Below the pieces are notes generated by a model. The model was not told the origin of the DNA. It saw nothing but the letters and a program-made list of their open reading frames with translations, and did no database searches. Source: Novipirellula galeiformis (GTDB lineage Bacteria; Planctomycetota; Planctomycetia; Pirellulales; Pirellulaceae). Taken from it: DNA of 64,000 bases. The stretch spans positions 124,001 to 188,000 of the forward strand of contig NZ_SJPT01000007.1 in the NCBI RefSeq assembly GCF_007860095.1. The letters run 5' to 3'. This document shows positions 33,020-42,458 of this stretch, piece after piece (positions within the stretch are counted from its first letter, which is position 1; each line of letters opens with the position of its first letter). The translations under genes were made by a program, and so were the position numbers.

Positions 33020-33817
33020 TTATCCTAGCACGGCTTCGCCCCATAAACTTGGATCTTCGAGCACTGGATACTCGGGGCCCAGCATGAATGTTTGCCAACC
33101 AAGTTCACGGTCAACGACCGCATAATACATGCCGATGCGCGGCTGATCGGTGGGGTCAAATCCCGTCAAGGCACTCGCCGGCACAAACCCTGACATTTGA
33201 TAACCATCATGTCGCGGGTAAGCCGCGATTTTTAACTCGGTAGGCGATACCGGTTTGGGATTCGCGCGAGCTCGGTTAATGGGAATCCAAGCGGCAACAG
33301 GATTCTCGCGTTTTGGCCCGCCCCCCATTGGCATCCATAAAAAGCGATGACAGTACTGAGTCGCCCGGTGAATCCCAGGGCTACAACGGGTGTCAATCCA
33401 GAAATGGAATCCATCGCTGTCGTCCAAACGTGAATCACGACACCAAGGCAATTGGCGTTTGCCCACGACGCTGATGTTCAATCCAATCCCGTTAGCGTTC
33501 CAAGCCATTCGCACGTCGGCGAACACGGGGCGATCGCCCAAGGCACCAAACGATGGCAAACGACAGGACTCGGGGAGCGTCAATCCCTTGCTCGTCCACG
33601 TCATCGCATCCTCTAACAAGCGGATTTCGAAACGGAACAGGAACGAGGGATCCAGCAGCGGCTCGGGTTTCGTTTCGGGGGGGGAATCGCTCAAAAGAGA
33701 AACACTTTTCGAGAGTTCAATTGGTTCGGGGCGGACACAACCCTTAAAGCCTAATCTTTCTCTCCCACGGATTCCATCCGCCACCGTTGACCGCAACGCG
33801 TTGACGAGCGATGCCAT
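33020..33817 (-). CDS. CBM9-like (DOMON/carbohydrate-binding fold) conserved protein
   Basis: 265 residues from ATG 33817; an upstream start at 33955 would add 46 residues read through the terminator hairpin at 33899-33928, so it is less likely. The protein has no signal peptide. Its core (about 95-265) is beta-rich with the pattern of CBM9-type sandwich domains: FADVRMAWNANGIGLNISV, DSDGFHFWIDTR, GYQMSGFVPASALTGFDP, RIGMYYAVVDRELG. Similar planctomycete proteins are annotated only as hypothetical. It may bind a sugar or act as a cytoplasmic scaffold. It is followed at 19 bases by the PLP enzyme. Confidence 0.7.
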   Translation of the reverse strand: MASLVNALRSTVADGIRGRERLGFKGCVRPEPIELSKSVSLLSDSPPETKPEPLLDPSFLFRFEIRLLEDAMTWTSKGLTLPESCRLPSFGALGDRPVFADVRMAWNANGIGLNISVVGKRQLPWCRDSRLDDSDGFHFWIDTRCSPGIHRATQYCHRFLWMPMGGGPKRENPVAAWIPINRARANPKPVSPTELKIAAYPRHDGYQMSGFVPASALTGFDPTDQPRIGMYYAVVDRELGWQTFMLGPEYPVLEDPSLWGEAVLG

Positions 33818-33898
33818 TGACCGCAATGGGTGGTGGGTGATGCGAGTTGGGCACTGCGTGCTGGAGAAGGCGACGATCCCGTACGCACCCAACCAGCG

Positions 33899-33928
33899 AA
33901 AAAACCCCGGCAAGTTTCCCTGCCGAGG
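33899..33928 (-). terminator. Rho-independent terminator of the BBP7 barrel gene
   Basis: Read on the minus strand: CCTCGGCA, an 8-base loop, TGCCGGGG, then six T. The 8-bp stem (one G-T pair) and T-run lie 80 bases after the stop of the barrel gene and before the CBM9-like gene, so they separate the two transcripts. Confidence 0.8.
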
Positions 33929-34008
33929 TGGGTGTCGCTGCGATCCGGCGAGCAAGCGTCGCGGTCAGCAGTGCTGAAGAGAGCGTGCTCGCAATGAACT
34001 CGAATCCA

Positions 34009-35730
34009 CTACCAATTGAAGTCCATTCCGACGTACGCACCGTGAAGCAATAGCGAGTCGTTGGCGTACACACCGCCGCTCGTTTCCACCGCACTGTAAT
34101 CTTGGTCAAGCGACCCGGTGGAGGTTGCAACCCCCGCAGCACCGAGCATGCGATAGCCACCGCGAACGGTCCAAGCATTGTTGAGACGATAACCGAGGCC
34201 CAAGTCGACTTCGCCGAGTCCCGCCAAGACGGTATCGCTCGAGTCGCGATAGACCACATCCGATGGCATGGTCGCTTCATAGGCGAGTGCCGATTGGGTA
34301 CCGATTCGCTGAGTCATTTCGGCACGGTTACCGTAGACGCCGAACTTGCCACCAATGCCGAGGTTGCAGCGATTGCTTAGGCAATAGGTTACCTTCGATC
34401 CGTATTGATAGCCAAACAAGTTGTTTTCAGCATCGACGTTGTAGTACAAGTCGGTCGCTCCATAGCCAGGCATTCCATTGATGTTCGCTGCGAACTCAAA
34501 CGAATCCTTGAATTGGAACCAGCGGAAACCATGACTCGACGCAATTCGAACGCGACCGCTCGTGCTACGGACCAAGGGGCCAGTCGCTCCGCCGTAACCA
34601 TTACAGCCACCGCCCAGTCCGAGATTGGCTCCAATGCTGCCCAGTGCACCGGGGGCACAGTCGCCTTGGCTGCACATCGCCGCAGCGCGTTGAGCTCCCA
34701 TCAAACCGAAGCTGGTCAAATTGACTTCCAAACCTTGAATGTCAACGTCACGTCGTACGCGATAAGCGGCGGCACCATTGTACAGGCTGTAGACGGATGC
34801 AGCTCCCGTTCCAGGGTCGACATCGATATTCATCCACGAGTCAAACGGAGCGTAAAGCATACCACTCGTGACAAGCGTCTCCGATTGACTGGGGTCAAAG
34901 TTCATGTAGCTGACGCTGAGTCCGTAACGCCCACAATCCAAGTAACGACCGAATGTTAGGTCGTAACCCAAGGTCGAGTCAGGATCCACGGCGCTTGTCG
35001 TGGTATGAGTCCCATAACCGGTGTCAAACGCGAGCAGACGACGAGCATGGTTGTTTTCCATTTGCCAAAACAGCAAATTGAATCCACCAAACCACGGTGA
35101 CAAGTTCGGGCGTGTGCCGGGAGCACAGCTGGCTGCCGAACTGCAACCGGGATCACCGTAGCCTTGAGCGCTATAGCCGCTGCCTTGGTAGGCTTGGGGG
35201 CCGTTGAGCTGCGAATAGCCATCGAAGTGATGAGCGGGCGAGTTCGCCGGTGCAGCGAACCACTGCTGTGGTGCCTGATGAACGCCGCTTTGTGAATAAC
35301 CTTGAACGTTTCCGGGTGGGCAAGCGACGTCACTTTGCGCGCCACCGGTCGTTTGATAAGGAACGGCCCCATGAGTTGGAGCGAGAGTGGGTTGCCCCGG
35401 AGCGGGCTTGGGAGCTGCGGGCTTGGGTTGCGGGGCAAGTTGTGGTGCAGGAGGAGCCTGTACCGGCGCTCCCGTTGGCGCCGGCAAGACCTCTGCAGCA
35501 CTGTTGCCTTGCGATTTCGCTGCACCGCCCATCGAAACGGTGTGCATGTAACCTCGCGGCTGCGCCGTCTGCTGCGGCAAGTTAGGTTGTTGCGGGGGAA
35601 CGATGTTGAAGTTGTTCCACTTGGAAGGCGCACTGTATTCGCCAAACGAAGGGCCGTTTTGCGCTGTAGCCATGGTACAAACGCTCATGCCAAGGGCAAT
35701 CGCGACGCACCGCATAAAATTGGTTTTCAT
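34009..35730 (-). CDS. BBP7-family outer membrane beta-barrel protein
   Basis: 573 residues. The signal peptide (MKTNFMRCVAIALGMSVCTMA, cleaved after TAQ) is followed by a Pro/Gln/Ala-rich, probably disordered stretch (about 25-190). From LSPWFGGFNLLFWQMEN onward the sequence alternates as amphipathic strands and ends in GAYVGMDFNW; a terminal aromatic is the usual barrel-assembly signal. This is the BBP7 (formerly DUF1551) pattern, frequent in Pirellulaceae. It is a good candidate for an abundant outer-membrane porin-like protein: the ribosome site is strong (AAGGAG, seven bases before ATG), the gene has its own terminator, and it stands alone. Cysteines in the CSQGDCAPG and CNGYGG region may form disulfides. 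Confidence 0.88.
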   Translation of the reverse strand: MKTNFMRCVAIALGMSVCTMATAQNGPSFGEYSAPSKWNNFNIVPPQQPNLPQQTAQPRGYMHTVSMGGAAKSQGNSAAEVLPAPTGAPVQAPPAPQLAPQPKPAAPKPAPGQPTLAPTHGAVPYQTTGGAQSDVACPPGNVQGYSQSGVHQAPQQWFAAPANSPAHHFDGYSQLNGPQAYQGSGYSAQGYGDPGCSSAASCAPGTRPNLSPWFGGFNLLFWQMENNHARRLLAFDTGYGTHTTTSAVDPDSTLGYDLTFGRYLDCGRYGLSVSYMNFDPSQSETLVTSGMLYAPFDSWMNIDVDPGTGAASVYSLYNGAAAYRVRRDVDIQGLEVNLTSFGLMGAQRAAAMCSQGDCAPGALGSIGANLGLGGGCNGYGGATGPLVRSTSGRVRIASSHGFRWFQFKDSFEFAANINGMPGYGATDLYYNVDAENNLFGYQYGSKVTYCLSNRCNLGIGGKFGVYGNRAEMTQRIGTQSALAYEATMPSDVVYRDSSDTVLAGLGEVDLGLGYRLNNAWTVRGGYRMLGAAGVATSTGSLDQDYSAVETSGGVYANDSLLLHGAYVGMDFNW

Positions 35731-36302
35731 CTATAAACTCCTTTTTATAACTTTCACCAAATCATCGAACCGGATGAACGAAACAAGTCCAACTCAATGC
35801 ATCAGAGCATTTCACTGATCCGGATCGCACAGGTTCTTGATTGTGCGAGCTGATGATCGGCGTGTGGTCCGTTACCCAAAATTGTTAAGTGCGAAGTCGC
35901 CATCCAAGGACGATCCGTTTCATCCAATTGCACTCTGAGTGCGCAACGAATCCTTCTTGATCCTTCACGATTTGTTTGCTTTGGACGGCTGACCTCTCCC
36001 ATGTTTGATCTGATCGTCATTTGGGTGGGTCGTTCTGTGCATCTAATACGGATTGAGACACGCAGTAGCGGTATTGATGACAGCACGACAGTCAAAATGG
36101 TTGCGATCCCGATTAAGGGATTATTGCCCTTAAGCAGAGGAGTCGACGCAATCGCTACAGGTTAACCGCGCGAGGCCGGTGCCACCGCCAACATCGTGGT
36201 TCAGAGCCCTTAACGGCGGGAGCGGCCCGCGTCCTTACCGGTTGGGACAGCCCGCAGCGGGGACGGCAAACCGCCGGTCGGCACGCAGCGTAGGGCAACA
36301 AA
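35731..36302. other. Intergenic region between the BBP7 and DUF1573 genes
   Basis: No convincing gene. It has two spaced dyads, TCGCACA/TGTGCGA (35825-35831 and 35842-35848) and TTAAGGG/CCCTTAA (36113-36119 and 36127-36133), which could be operators or weak hairpins. Confidence 0.4.
35738..35743 (-). promoter_or_regulatory. Strong ribosome binding site of the BBP7 gene
   Basis: AAGGAG on the minus strand with a 7-base spacer to the ATG at 35730. It fixes the start codon and suggests high expression. TATAAA just upstream (about 35744-35750) may be part of a -10 element. Confidence 0.75.
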
Positions 36303-36332
36303 AAACGCTTCTCGAATGGTCGAGAAGCGTTT
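36303..36332 (-). terminator. Rho-independent terminator of the DUF1573 gene
   Basis: A perfect 13-bp stem (36303-36315 with 36320-36332) around a 4-base loop. On the minus strand the stem is followed by a short T-run, 79 bases after the stop codon. The T-run on the other strand is short, so the terminator serves the minus strand. Confidence 0.85.
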
Positions 36333-36410
36333 GCGTGCGGGGGGGCGGCGATGGTTGCGAACGGAGTCGTGGCCGCAACTCCATCACGCGTACCGATCAT
36401 GACGTACCGA

Positions 36411-37439
36411 TCATTCGGAACGCACATCCGCTGTCAGCAATGCTTTCGCCTGAACCGAATTGGCACCCGAAGTGGTGATAACGACCGGTTTTCGCTCATT
36501 CCCGGCCGCCGTGGTCGGGGTAAAGGTCGTCTCTAACAGAAACGTGGTATTCGCGGCCGTCGGGCGTGCGAATTCGACGTCCCAACCCTCGCACTCGATC
36601 GACTCGATGATCACCGCTTCTTGGCTTCGGATCACCAATCGCTTCGTGATCGATTGCCCCGGCTTGACGCTGCCCAACGCGATCGACTGGGGCGAAATGC
36701 TGAGCAAGCTTTCAACTTGGCCGCAAACTCGCAGCGGAACTCGCGGCATCGAACGGTCATTCGTAATGACCGTGACCTCGTCTTGAAAGAAGCCTTGAGG
36801 AGCATCTTCCTGAATCACAACGGTAATTTCATAGTCCGCTCGTCCACTACCACGACTGATTTGCTTGAACGAAGGCAATAACCAGGGACTGTTGCTGACC
36901 ACATCGGTCACTTGCCAATCGTCGCGTCCCGCATACAAAACCTTGGATGTCTTGGATTTCGTCTCCCCTTGAGTCGCCCGGCCAAAGTCGATCTCGCCGG
37001 GATGGAACACCATGTCACTACGGATGTAACCATCCACAACCAAGCGCGCTTCCGCATAAAACGGCTTGTCCACCACGACGGTCAACGTCGCTCCCTTCTT
37101 GCCACGAAAGGTCCCCGTATTGAAGCGAGCCAAAATTGACCCCGTTTCGCCAGGCTGAATGTATTCGGTTTCAATAATCGGAGTCGTGCATCCGCAGCTC
37201 GCACGCACCGATTGAATGTGCATCGGTTGCGGGTACGGATTGGTCACCGGAAATCGAAACTCGGTCTTCGCCGCCACCGCCACGGTGCCAAAATCGTGTT
37301 TCTTCACCTTGAAGACTTGGTCCGACCAATCCTGCGATTGTGCCGAGTGGGCATCCAGTAGGCCAACAGCGAACACACAGACACTCAATCCCCCTAACAC
37401 GAGGGTCCGAGTGAAGTTTCGTTGCAGATGATTGAACAT
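36411..37439 (-). CDS. DUF1573 family secreted protein
   Basis: 342 residues from ATG 37439; in-frame starts further upstream would add 26 residues ahead of the signal peptide (TRTLVLGGLSVCVFAVGLLDAHSAQS). The mature part starts with the DUF1573 pattern HDFGTVAVAAKTEFRFPVTNPYPQPMHI, then ASCGCTTPIIE and GETGSILARFNTG. DUF1573 is an Ig-like (HYDIN/ASPM-type) domain of unknown function, widespread in Planctomycetes and Bacteroidetes. Two or three further beta sandwich units follow. The CGC in SCGCT is conserved in the family. The protein is likely periplasmic or surface exposed. Monocistronic, with its own terminator. Confidence 0.88.
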   Translation of the reverse strand: MFNHLQRNFTRTLVLGGLSVCVFAVGLLDAHSAQSQDWSDQVFKVKKHDFGTVAVAAKTEFRFPVTNPYPQPMHIQSVRASCGCTTPIIETEYIQPGETGSILARFNTGTFRGKKGATLTVVVDKPFYAEARLVVDGYIRSDMVFHPGEIDFGRATQGETKSKTSKVLYAGRDDWQVTDVVSNSPWLLPSFKQISRGSGRADYEITVVIQEDAPQGFFQDEVTVITNDRSMPRVPLRVCGQVESLLSISPQSIALGSVKPGQSITKRLVIRSQEAVIIESIECEGWDVEFARPTAANTTFLLETTFTPTTAAGNERKPVVITTSGANSVQAKALLTADVRSE

Positions 37440-37835
37440 TTTTATTTTCCCGTAATAGCAACCGAGCGAAGGTTTAAGAACCATTCTCGGAACGCTTCTT
37501 CGAGGGGGGCGCCGCATGATTCTTCGATAATGAACGAATAGCTCAATATTTGTCAGATTAACGGTGTTTTACGATCAAGCAAGCGAAACTATCCTAATTC
37601 CGTAATCAAAAAATGGATTAAGAGGTAACGGTTACATACGCAACAGAGACATAGGCGACATGGAGACAATAGGCACACTGAGTCAATTGCAATTTTTGAG
37701 TCAAGATCATTTCCGGCGCCTGCTCCAACCTGCAACGACGATTTCTCGCCTCCCCCCGCATTACGAGGCATCGCAGCCGTTCGCGTCCTACCGCCAATCT
37801 CGCCGTGACCGATCCGCCGCACCAGGGAGTTTCAT
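37440..37835. other. Intergenic region between DUF1573 and GT4 genes
   Basis: 396 bases, AT-rich between 37540 and 37640. It should contain the DUF1573 promoter. A small dyad TAATC/GATTA flanks an A-tract near 37600. No gene seen. Confidence 0.4.
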
Positions 37836-39071
37836 TTAGGGTGTCTCGGAGGAGACTTTGGCAACCGCAGCCGACTTGGCGTTCACGCGATCGACTTTGG
37901 CATCATACAAAGCGGTGACAAGGGATTCGTAGCCACGAACCATCGAGTCGAGAGATCCGGTAGCCAAGACATGCTGGCGTCCGATCTGTCCCATTTGTCG
38001 TGCCGAGGTGGGATCACCGAGCAGACTTGAGACGGCGTGGGCCATCGCAGGAACATCTTCAGAGGCCACCAAATGGCCCGTTCGGCCTTCGAGCACCGAC
38101 TCGGAAATCGATCCGACGTCGGTAGCGACCACCGGGACGCCGCATGCCAACGCTTCGAGAATGGAAACGGGCGAGGCTTCGTTGAGGGAGGTCAATGCGA
38201 ACACATCCAAGCCCGCGACCAATTTCGGCGTGTCATGTCGCGTGCCCAGCAGGTGCACGTGATTGCCAAGCTTGAGCTCATCGCGTCGTTTCTCGATTCC
38301 CGCTCGTTCGGGACCGTCCCCGATCAACACCCAATGGGTTTGAGCGAGTCGTGAGTGTGGATTTTGATCGCGGATCAAGGCGGCTGTTTCCAGCAACATC
38401 GTATGATTTTTCTCGCTCCGCAGCGCCGCCACCAAACCGACAATCGGTGCCTCGGCGGGAATGTCCAACTCTTGCCGCAGCGATTGGCCTGCGGTGGACG
38501 ATGGAACAAAACGCTCGCAATCGACGCCGTTGCGGATCACGTGGACTTTTTCCGCAGGAAATCCTTCGAAGGAAGTCATGAATTCGCCATGGGAATCCGC
38601 CACCGCAATGAAGCCGTCGGTGATGCCCGTCAATTGACGATTCAGCCGCCCCACGCCATCGGGCCATCCGGTTGAGTGCAATGCCGAGGTGATCACCGGG
38701 ACGCCAGCCAACTTGGCGGCAAGGCGGCCCCAGAACATCTTGTCTCCGGCGCCGACCGTGACGATGACATCGACCCCGCGACGGTGCATCAAATGAGCCA
38801 GCCGCGGCAAGACACGCGGGTCGTATTTCCCCGCCAACAAATTCGTATGAACCTTGAATTCGCTCGCGATCTGATCCCCTAGCGGGCCTGCCTCTTTGAG
38901 ACAAACGACTTCGGGGATCACGTTGGCGGGATTCATCCGTCGCATCAAATTGACCAGCAACGTTTCGGCTCCTCCTACAGGCATGCTCGTGATCACAAAC
39001 ATGCACCGCAAGGGAACACCTTGACGACGTGCCGACACAGGACGATAGATTTGTTGAAAGCGATGAAGCAT
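37836..39071 (-). CDS. Family 4 glycosyltransferase
   Basis: 411 residues from ATG 39071, where the protein takes on family-like sequence (MFVITSMPVGGAETLLVNLMRRM). GT-B fold: the N-terminal acceptor half has GGAE, and the C-terminal donor half has IGDGPERAGIEKRRDEL and the signature EASPVSILEALACGVPVVATDVGSISE with the usual Glu-x7-Glu. GT4 enzymes transfer a sugar from a nucleotide-sugar with retention, commonly in exopolysaccharide or glycolipid assembly. The gene follows the polysaccharide deacetylase on the same strand (133-base gap), so a joint role in building or editing a surface glycan is plausible. Donor and acceptor are unknown. Confidence 0.9.
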   Translation of the reverse strand: MLHRFQQIYRPVSARRQGVPLRCMFVITSMPVGGAETLLVNLMRRMNPANVIPEVVCLKEAGPLGDQIASEFKVHTNLLAGKYDPRVLPRLAHLMHRRGVDVIVTVGAGDKMFWGRLAAKLAGVPVITSALHSTGWPDGVGRLNRQLTGITDGFIAVADSHGEFMTSFEGFPAEKVHVIRNGVDCERFVPSSTAGQSLRQELDIPAEAPIVGLVAALRSEKNHTMLLETAALIRDQNPHSRLAQTHWVLIGDGPERAGIEKRRDELKLGNHVHLLGTRHDTPKLVAGLDVFALTSLNEASPVSILEALACGVPVVATDVGSISESVLEGRTGHLVASEDVPAMAHAVSSLLGDPTSARQMGQIGRQHVLATGSLDSMVRGYESLVTALYDAKVDRVNAKSAAVAKVSSETP

Positions 39072-39204
39072 AAGATCGATGGTGTTTCTAGTTGAAAATT
39101 GAAATTCGATCGCGGCAATCGACGGTCCTTGGGGGGGGATCCATAGATCCTGTACCACAGCCGAATGGAATCGTGATGGCGTTAGTGGTGAGTTCCGTTT
39201 GCGA

Positions 39205-40110
39205 TCACAGACCGACCGCAATCCTGTTGATCGCAGTGCCGGCGTTCCCCGAAGGTCGCTGCGACGCGTGGCCACGCGTTAACGTGTATTTCACTTCGGG
39301 CTCACGTCGCAATTTGTGTGGATCAAAGCTGAGCCAATTTCGCATGCGAGAGAAATTGGGATCACCATGAAAGCGTCGAATGTGAAACGAGTCGCGGCCG
39401 ACGATGTTGTACGAACCAAAGGCACTGCAGAATCCCAGCATGCCACAACCGTGAACCGCATCGATGACCGTTTGCGTCAAATGTTGGGGTAAGCCATAGG
39501 GGACTGCGAAATAGCGGACCGGACGCCCGATCATTTGCTCAAGTTCGTCTTTGGCCGTGGTAATCTCGTGGTGCACCACGGTGGGATCGGATCCCTGTGA
39601 AAAATCGACATGATTGCGGGTGTGCAGACCAATCTCGATTCCCGAATCCGCGATGTCACGCAGTTGCTGCAAGGTGTTTGGGGCGAGCGGGACCCCCGCT
39701 TGGACATCATGCGGAAAGGGCCGTCCGTATTTGACGTGGTCGATGGCGACGAAATAGACACACGGAATTTGACGTTCCGCCAACAAAGGCAGCGCGAAGT
39801 CACAGTTCTCGGCATAGCCATCGTCGAACGTAAACGTGACCGTGGCACGCGTGCAATCACACTTGTCCACTCGGCGTTGCAATTCATCGAGTCCGATCAA
39901 TTCAAACGACGCTTGGCAATAATCGACGTGACGCGAGAACTCCGCTCGCGAAAGTGTCCAATCGTTTGGATGGGTATCGGCAACGCGGTGATAGAACGAG
40001 ACGCCCATCGGCGACTTGCCTTCCCGCGAGAGCTGGCGATTGCGTAGCGACCGAACGGGAGCCGCTAGCTCGGCTCGCGCCAGCAATGCTGCCGATTTCA
40101 ATAGATTCAT
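39205..40110 (-). CDS. Polysaccharide deacetylase (NodB domain)
   Basis: 301 residues from ATG 40110; ATG 40155 in frame would add 15 residues. The NodB homology domain contains TFDDGY (catalytic Asp and metal Asp), HTRNHVDF (metal His pair) and RYFAVPYG, the carbohydrate esterase 4 motif series. The usual activity is metal-dependent removal of N- or O-acetyl groups from a polysaccharide. No signal peptide is obvious, so it may act on a lipid-linked glycan intermediate inside the cell, in line with exopolysaccharide-type operons where such proteins sit next to GT4 enzymes, as here. The substrate is unknown. Confidence 0.85.
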   Translation of the reverse strand: MNLLKSAALLARAELAAPVRSLRNRQLSREGKSPMGVSFYHRVADTHPNDWTLSRAEFSRHVDYCQASFELIGLDELQRRVDKCDCTRATVTFTFDDGYAENCDFALPLLAERQIPCVYFVAIDHVKYGRPFPHDVQAGVPLAPNTLQQLRDIADSGIEIGLHTRNHVDFSQGSDPTVVHHEITTAKDELEQMIGRPVRYFAVPYGLPQHLTQTVIDAVHGCGMLGFCSAFGSYNIVGRDSFHIRRFHGDPNFSRMRNWLSFDPHKLRREPEVKYTLTRGHASQRPSGNAGTAINRIAVGL

Positions 40111-40973
40111 CGATCCGTTTACCTTGGAGGCCGTCGTAAAAAAGTCGGAACCCATTCCGTGTCACTCTCGTCTCTCTATAGAGGGTCTAGCCCACAGACG
40201 GGCGATGCACGCACAAACAACGGGTTTGAGCGAGGGGAAGCTGACGCATCGAAACGGTCGTAAGGTTGGCACCGATCGTAACGACGGCCGCGTTCCCAAG
40301 AGATCGTCCGAGTTTTCGACGCTCGGTTTACGCTGGCGACCGCGAAACGACTCACGCTCCGCCGTAATGGCAGAACCTTCATTGAGGGGAGGTGGCCTCT
40401 TAAAGAGTGCGTTTCGAACATGCGGAATGCCCAAAATTTGCGAAGACTTCCCTGGCGGTTCCTGAGTGGCGGGAATTCCTACTCCAATCATCCCACGTGC
40501 TTGCCACGCTCAAAAACGGCGGACGCTCGACGCGTTGTGGATCTCGTCATCACGAGCAGGGGACGCCGGGCAGGAGGGGAGGAGCGTAGTCCCCCCACAA
40601 GGCGTCGGAGCCGAATTTCTTGAGAAATCTTCGCCTTGCCCCCACCCAGGCGACCCCTTTACCTTCTCCGGAATTCAGATTGGGAGTTCGTTGCCACGCC
40701 CCCCTCCGACTGGCTTTGGAGCGGCGTGAAGAGGCTGGTTTAGCTCAAAAAACGACTTAAACGACCAGGACGAATCGACGCTCACTGACAAGAACATCCA
40801 TTTTCGCCGTCCCACTGACCTTGAAATTCTTGTTATTCTATGGATGTTTCTTGTTATTCTATGAGTGTGATAACCGGCACTTGTGTTCAAAACGAGCGTC
40901 GATAAACCTGATACGTTCCCACCTTCACCAATCCCCCCCCTATTTCTCTCTACCGCCGAGGCCTGAAATTCGC
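40111..40973. other. Long intergenic region between divergent genes
   Basis: About 860 bases without a convincing gene. Open frames in 40162-40491 and 40407-40729 show no family features. The right part contains a 16-bp direct repeat (40827-40863) ahead of the oxidoreductase gene. Confidence 0.45.
40827..40863 (+). repeat. 16-bp direct repeat, two copies 21 bp apart
   Basis: TTCTTGTTATTCTATG occurs at 40827-40842 and 40848-40863, identical. The 21-base period is two helical turns, so the copies face the same side of DNA. The pair lies 110 bases before the Gfo/Idh start codon and may be an operator. Confidence 0.8.
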
Positions 40974-42317
40974 ATGAATCACCCGACGAACTCCACATCA
41001 AAAGCTTGCTCGCAAGAGCCACTACCCACACGACGCAAATTCATCAAGAAAAGCGGTGCGATTTCTGCCGGGGTTGCTTCCACTTTCGCGGCCACTCGCG
41101 TGTTGCGTGGCGACGAGCCAGCGGAATCCAAACCGGAACCGATCCGTTTGGCGATCGTCGGTGCGGGAGGACGTGGAAGCGGTGCGGTGAACGATTCTTT
41201 GACAATCAACGAAGGCGTCAAATTGGTCGCCATCGCCGATTTGGAAGAACGCAAATGCCAAAACCTTCGCAAATCGCTGTCGAACCGTTTCCCCGACAAG
41301 CTCGATGTGAAAGACGGCGACTTGTACCATGGCTTGGACGCTTACAAGCGAGTGCTCGACAACAAAGACGTCGATGTGGTGATGTTCGCCACTCCGCCCG
41401 GTTTCCGCGCTCCCTACGTACTCGATGCGGTCGACGCAGGGAAGCACGTCTTTGCAGAAAAGCCAACCTGTGTTGACCCGGCTGGATATCATCAGTGTCT
41501 CGAAGCGGACAAGAAGGCGCGAGCCAACAAGACCGCGATCGTCACCGGAACTCAGTACCGACGTCAAACCAACTACGTCGAAGCGATCAAACGAATTCAT
41601 GATGGCGAAATCGGCGACATCGTCAGCGCGACCTCTCGCTACTGCTCCAACGGCATTTGGTATCGTCAACGCAAAGAGGGTATGAGTGACGCCGAGTACC
41701 AACTTTACAATTGGATGCACTTCATTTGGCTCTCCGGTGACCAGATTTGTGAGCAAGCGGTTCACAACATCGACACCATCAACTGGGTGATGGGTGGACC
41801 GCCGGTATCGGCCTACGGTGGTGGCGGACGCTTCACGCGTCCGGACGACAGCGAAATGTGGGACAACATGGCCGTCGACTACGTCTACCCCGGCGACAAA
41901 GTCGTCTCGTTCATCTGCCGTCAAATCCCTTCGACCAAGTCGGATAACAGCAATGTGATCTACGGCACCAAAGGAACCTGCACCATCTTGGGTGCCAACT
42001 CCGGTGCGTCGATCAAAACGCGTGACGGCGAAGTCACTTGGGAAATGGGCGGCAACATTGGCGATGCGTACAAGCAAGAGCACAAGGCGCTCGTCGATTC
42101 GATTCGCGAAGGCAAGCCGATCGTTGAATTCGCCGAAACCGCCGCCAGCTCGCTGACCGCGGTACTGGGACGATTGGCGGCCTATACCGGCCAAGCGGTC
42201 ACTTGGGACTTCGTGACCAACGAATCGAAAATGGATATCGTTCCCAAGGATTTGGATATCAAAGGCCCCGGTGCCCTCCGCGGTGTGGCAATCCCCGGCA
42301 AAGAAGAGCTCGTCTAG
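40974..42317 (+). CDS. Gfo/Idh/MocA family oxidoreductase, Tat-exported
   Basis: 447 residues from ATG 40974; an upstream in-frame ATG (40821) would run through the direct repeat and add unlikely sequence. The N-terminus has a twin-arginine leader (TRRKFIKKSGAISAGVAS). The Rossmann domain begins with IRLAIVGAGGRGSGAV (NAD(P)-binding Gly motif), followed by FAEKPTCVDP, the family EKP motif with the catalytic Lys, and VTGTQYRRQ. The C-terminal alpha/beta domain ends with the family's conserved HKALVDSIREGKPIVEFAE. Members oxidise or dehydrate sugars and inositols with a tightly bound cofactor, which explains Tat export in folded form. Planctomycetes carry many copies; the exact sugar is unknown. 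Monocistronic as far as can be seen. Confidence 0.92.
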   Translation: MNHPTNSTSKACSQEPLPTRRKFIKKSGAISAGVASTFAATRVLRGDEPAESKPEPIRLAIVGAGGRGSGAVNDSLTINEGVKLVAIADLEERKCQNLRKSLSNRFPDKLDVKDGDLYHGLDAYKRVLDNKDVDVVMFATPPGFRAPYVLDAVDAGKHVFAEKPTCVDPAGYHQCLEADKKARANKTAIVTGTQYRRQTNYVEAIKRIHDGEIGDIVSATSRYCSNGIWYRQRKEGMSDAEYQLYNWMHFIWLSGDQICEQAVHNIDTINWVMGGPPVSAYGGGGRFTRPDDSEMWDNMAVDYVYPGDKVVSFICRQIPSTKSDNSNVIYGTKGTCTILGANSGASIKTRDGEVTWEMGGNIGDAYKQEHKALVDSIREGKPIVEFAETAASSLTAVLGRLAAYTGQAVTWDFVTNESKMDIVPKDLDIKGPGALRGVAIPGKEELV

Positions 42318-42458
42318 CGTTCGCTTCTAATCTCGTAGCCTAGGCGTCCACTCGGTCCAAATGGCCGTTCGTCTAGGCTACGCAGAGCCTCCTACCCTTC
42401 TTGCGGACGCCGTGGTCACGCCCCCTCGTTGTGATCGCCTCCTCTTCATCCAACGTCA

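Noticed and set aside
35802-36095. 97-codon minus-strand open frame upstream of the BBP7 gene
   Set aside because: Plausible length but no family features, and it spans a dyad that may be regulatory; left unannotated.
40162-40491. 109-codon minus-strand open frame
   Set aside because: Composition is not protein-like and no ribosome site is seen; treated as chance.
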